In this document: positions 63,514 to 64,000 of the stretch, piece by piece | Numbering within the stretch: the stretch's first letter is position 1 | How the letters are laid out: each line of letters opens with the position of its first letter | Origin: Clostridium ganghwense | Lineage (GTDB): Bacteria; Bacillota; Clostridia; Clostridiales; Clostridiaceae | Direction of reading: 5' to 3' | Assembly (NCBI RefSeq): GCF_026735165.1 | Contig: NZ_JAPQES010000005.1 | Span: forward strand, 1-64,000 | Length of the DNA stretch: 64,000 nucleotides | Position numbers and translations under genes: made by a program | The notes under the pieces: generated by a model | Databases searched by the model: none | The model's input: the letters and a program-made list of their open reading frames with translations, nothing else | What the model was told of the DNA's origin: nothing

Positions 63514-64000
63514 ATGGCAATTTCATTTGATAAGTTAGAATTAAATTCAAATTTAATAGAAGGATTAAAAAAAGAAGGTATAAATGAACCCACAGATATT
63601 CAGGTAAAAACAATACCTTTAGCATTAGAAAATAAAGATATAATAGGTCAGTCACAAACTGGAAGTGGAAAAACATTAGCCTATTTACTACCTATATTTC
63701 AAAAGATAGATAGTAATAAAAAAGAAATGCAAGCTATTATATTAGCCCCAACCCACGAACTAGTTATGCAAATAGATAGACAAATAAAACTTTTATCTCA
63801 AAATTCTGGAGCACCTATAACTTCTACTACTATAATAGGAGAAGTTAATGTAAAAAGACAAATTGAAAAGCTAAAGAAAAAACCTCATATAATTATAGGT
63901 TCAACAGGAAGAATATTTCAACTTATAAAAAAGAAAAAGATAAGTGCACATACTATTAAAACCATTGTTATAGATGAAGGTGACAGACTATTAGATAAAA
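63514..64000 (+). CDS. DEAD-box-like RNA helicase (partial)
   Basis: First 162 codons of a gene that runs off the right edge, ATG after AAAGGAG. Superfamily 2 helicase core: Q motif GINEPTDIQ, motif I GQSQTGSGKTLAY, motif Ia LAPTHELVMQI, motif Ib GSTGRI, motif II VIDEGDRLLD. Three departures from the canonical family: T-H-E for T-R-E, S-T-G-R for T-P-G-R, and DEGD for DEAD. Walker lysine and the D-E pair are intact, so ATP binding is likely. Divergent from the MarR unit. Confidence 0.85.
   Translation, partial: MAISFDKLELNSNLIEGLKKEGINEPTDIQVKTIPLALENKDIIGQSQTGSGKTLAYLLPIFQKIDSNKKEMQAIILAPTHELVMQIDRQIKLLSQNSGAPITSTTIIGEVNVKRQIEKLKKKPHIIIGSTGRIFQLIKKKKISAHTIKTIVIDEGDRLLDK

Overview
The window reads as a chromosomal segment of a low-GC, spore-forming Clostridium (genus-level inference). 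Support: very AT-rich intergenic DNA with consensus TTGACA/TATAAT promoters and strong AGGAGG-type ribosome sites, two CotF-type spore coat proteins, a bifunctional AdhE, several methyl-accepting chemotaxis proteins and CheC/CheX-type proteins, and a GlnRS as found in some clostridia. No tRNA, rRNA, CRISPR array, prophage or insertion sequence was seen.

Layout. 1-0.6 kb: 5' end of a glucose-type PTS permease behind a RAT/terminator antitermination leader. 0.6-3.8 kb: MATE pump + TetR regulator, divergent from a TauE/SafE exporter, linked by three copies of one palindrome. 3.8-5.2 kb: chemotaxis pair (CheX plus receiver-CheX fusion), duplicated at 38.2-39.6 kb. 5.5-6.0 kb: two small coat proteins. 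6.1-9 kb: adhE with a long upstream region. 9.3-10.4 kb: a ykkC-family (guanidine-I-like) riboswitch whose MFS target gene is truncated and stopped. 10.5-14.1 kb: two-component system with a beta-propeller protein. 14.2-15.8 kb: two near-identical copies of a ~290-nt RNA gene (6S-like) flanking a PrsW protease. 15.8-18.5 kb: M48 protease and MFS transporter. 18.75-19.17 kb: copy A of a large, elaborately folded RNA of about 414 nt; copy B is at 42.55-42.97 kb. 19.2-24 kb: glucosaminidase, M29 aminopeptidase, HNH protein, MocR regulator with divergent YciI. 24-32 kb: two chemoreceptors around a MacB-type ABC efflux operon. 31.9-37.3 kb: glnS, TPR protein, deoD, LysM protein. 37.3-44.8 kb: damaged GGDEF gene, chemotaxis pair 2, flavodoxin, O-antigen-ligase-like protein, a decayed class A PBP remnant, RNA copy B, DUF896 and a YjiH protein.

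44.8-61.3 kb is a large minus-strand island: DUF4132 - MoxR ATPase - DUF5682 - VWA - SWIM, five genes with overlapping or near-touching ends, the same gene set as the E. coli yehI-yehL-yehM-yehP-yehQ cluster of unknown function. Upstream lie an unrecognised helical protein, an AraC-type N-terminal fragment, a 12-codon DUF4132 tail remnant, a DUF2167 membrane protein on the opposite strand, and a second DUF4132 gene cut by one in-frame TAA. The window ends with a 2-hydroxyacid dehydrogenase, GNAT and MarR genes and the start of a DEAD-box-like helicase with unusual motifs.

The two strongest discovery candidates are (1) the duplicated large RNA, whose stems show compensatory base changes between copies, GNRA loops, a closing stem followed by a T-run, and a forespore-sigma-like promoter in copy A; and (2) the yeh-like MoxR/VWA/SWIM island with duplicated and decaying DUF4132 genes. 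All calls are from reading the sequence; no database search was possible.
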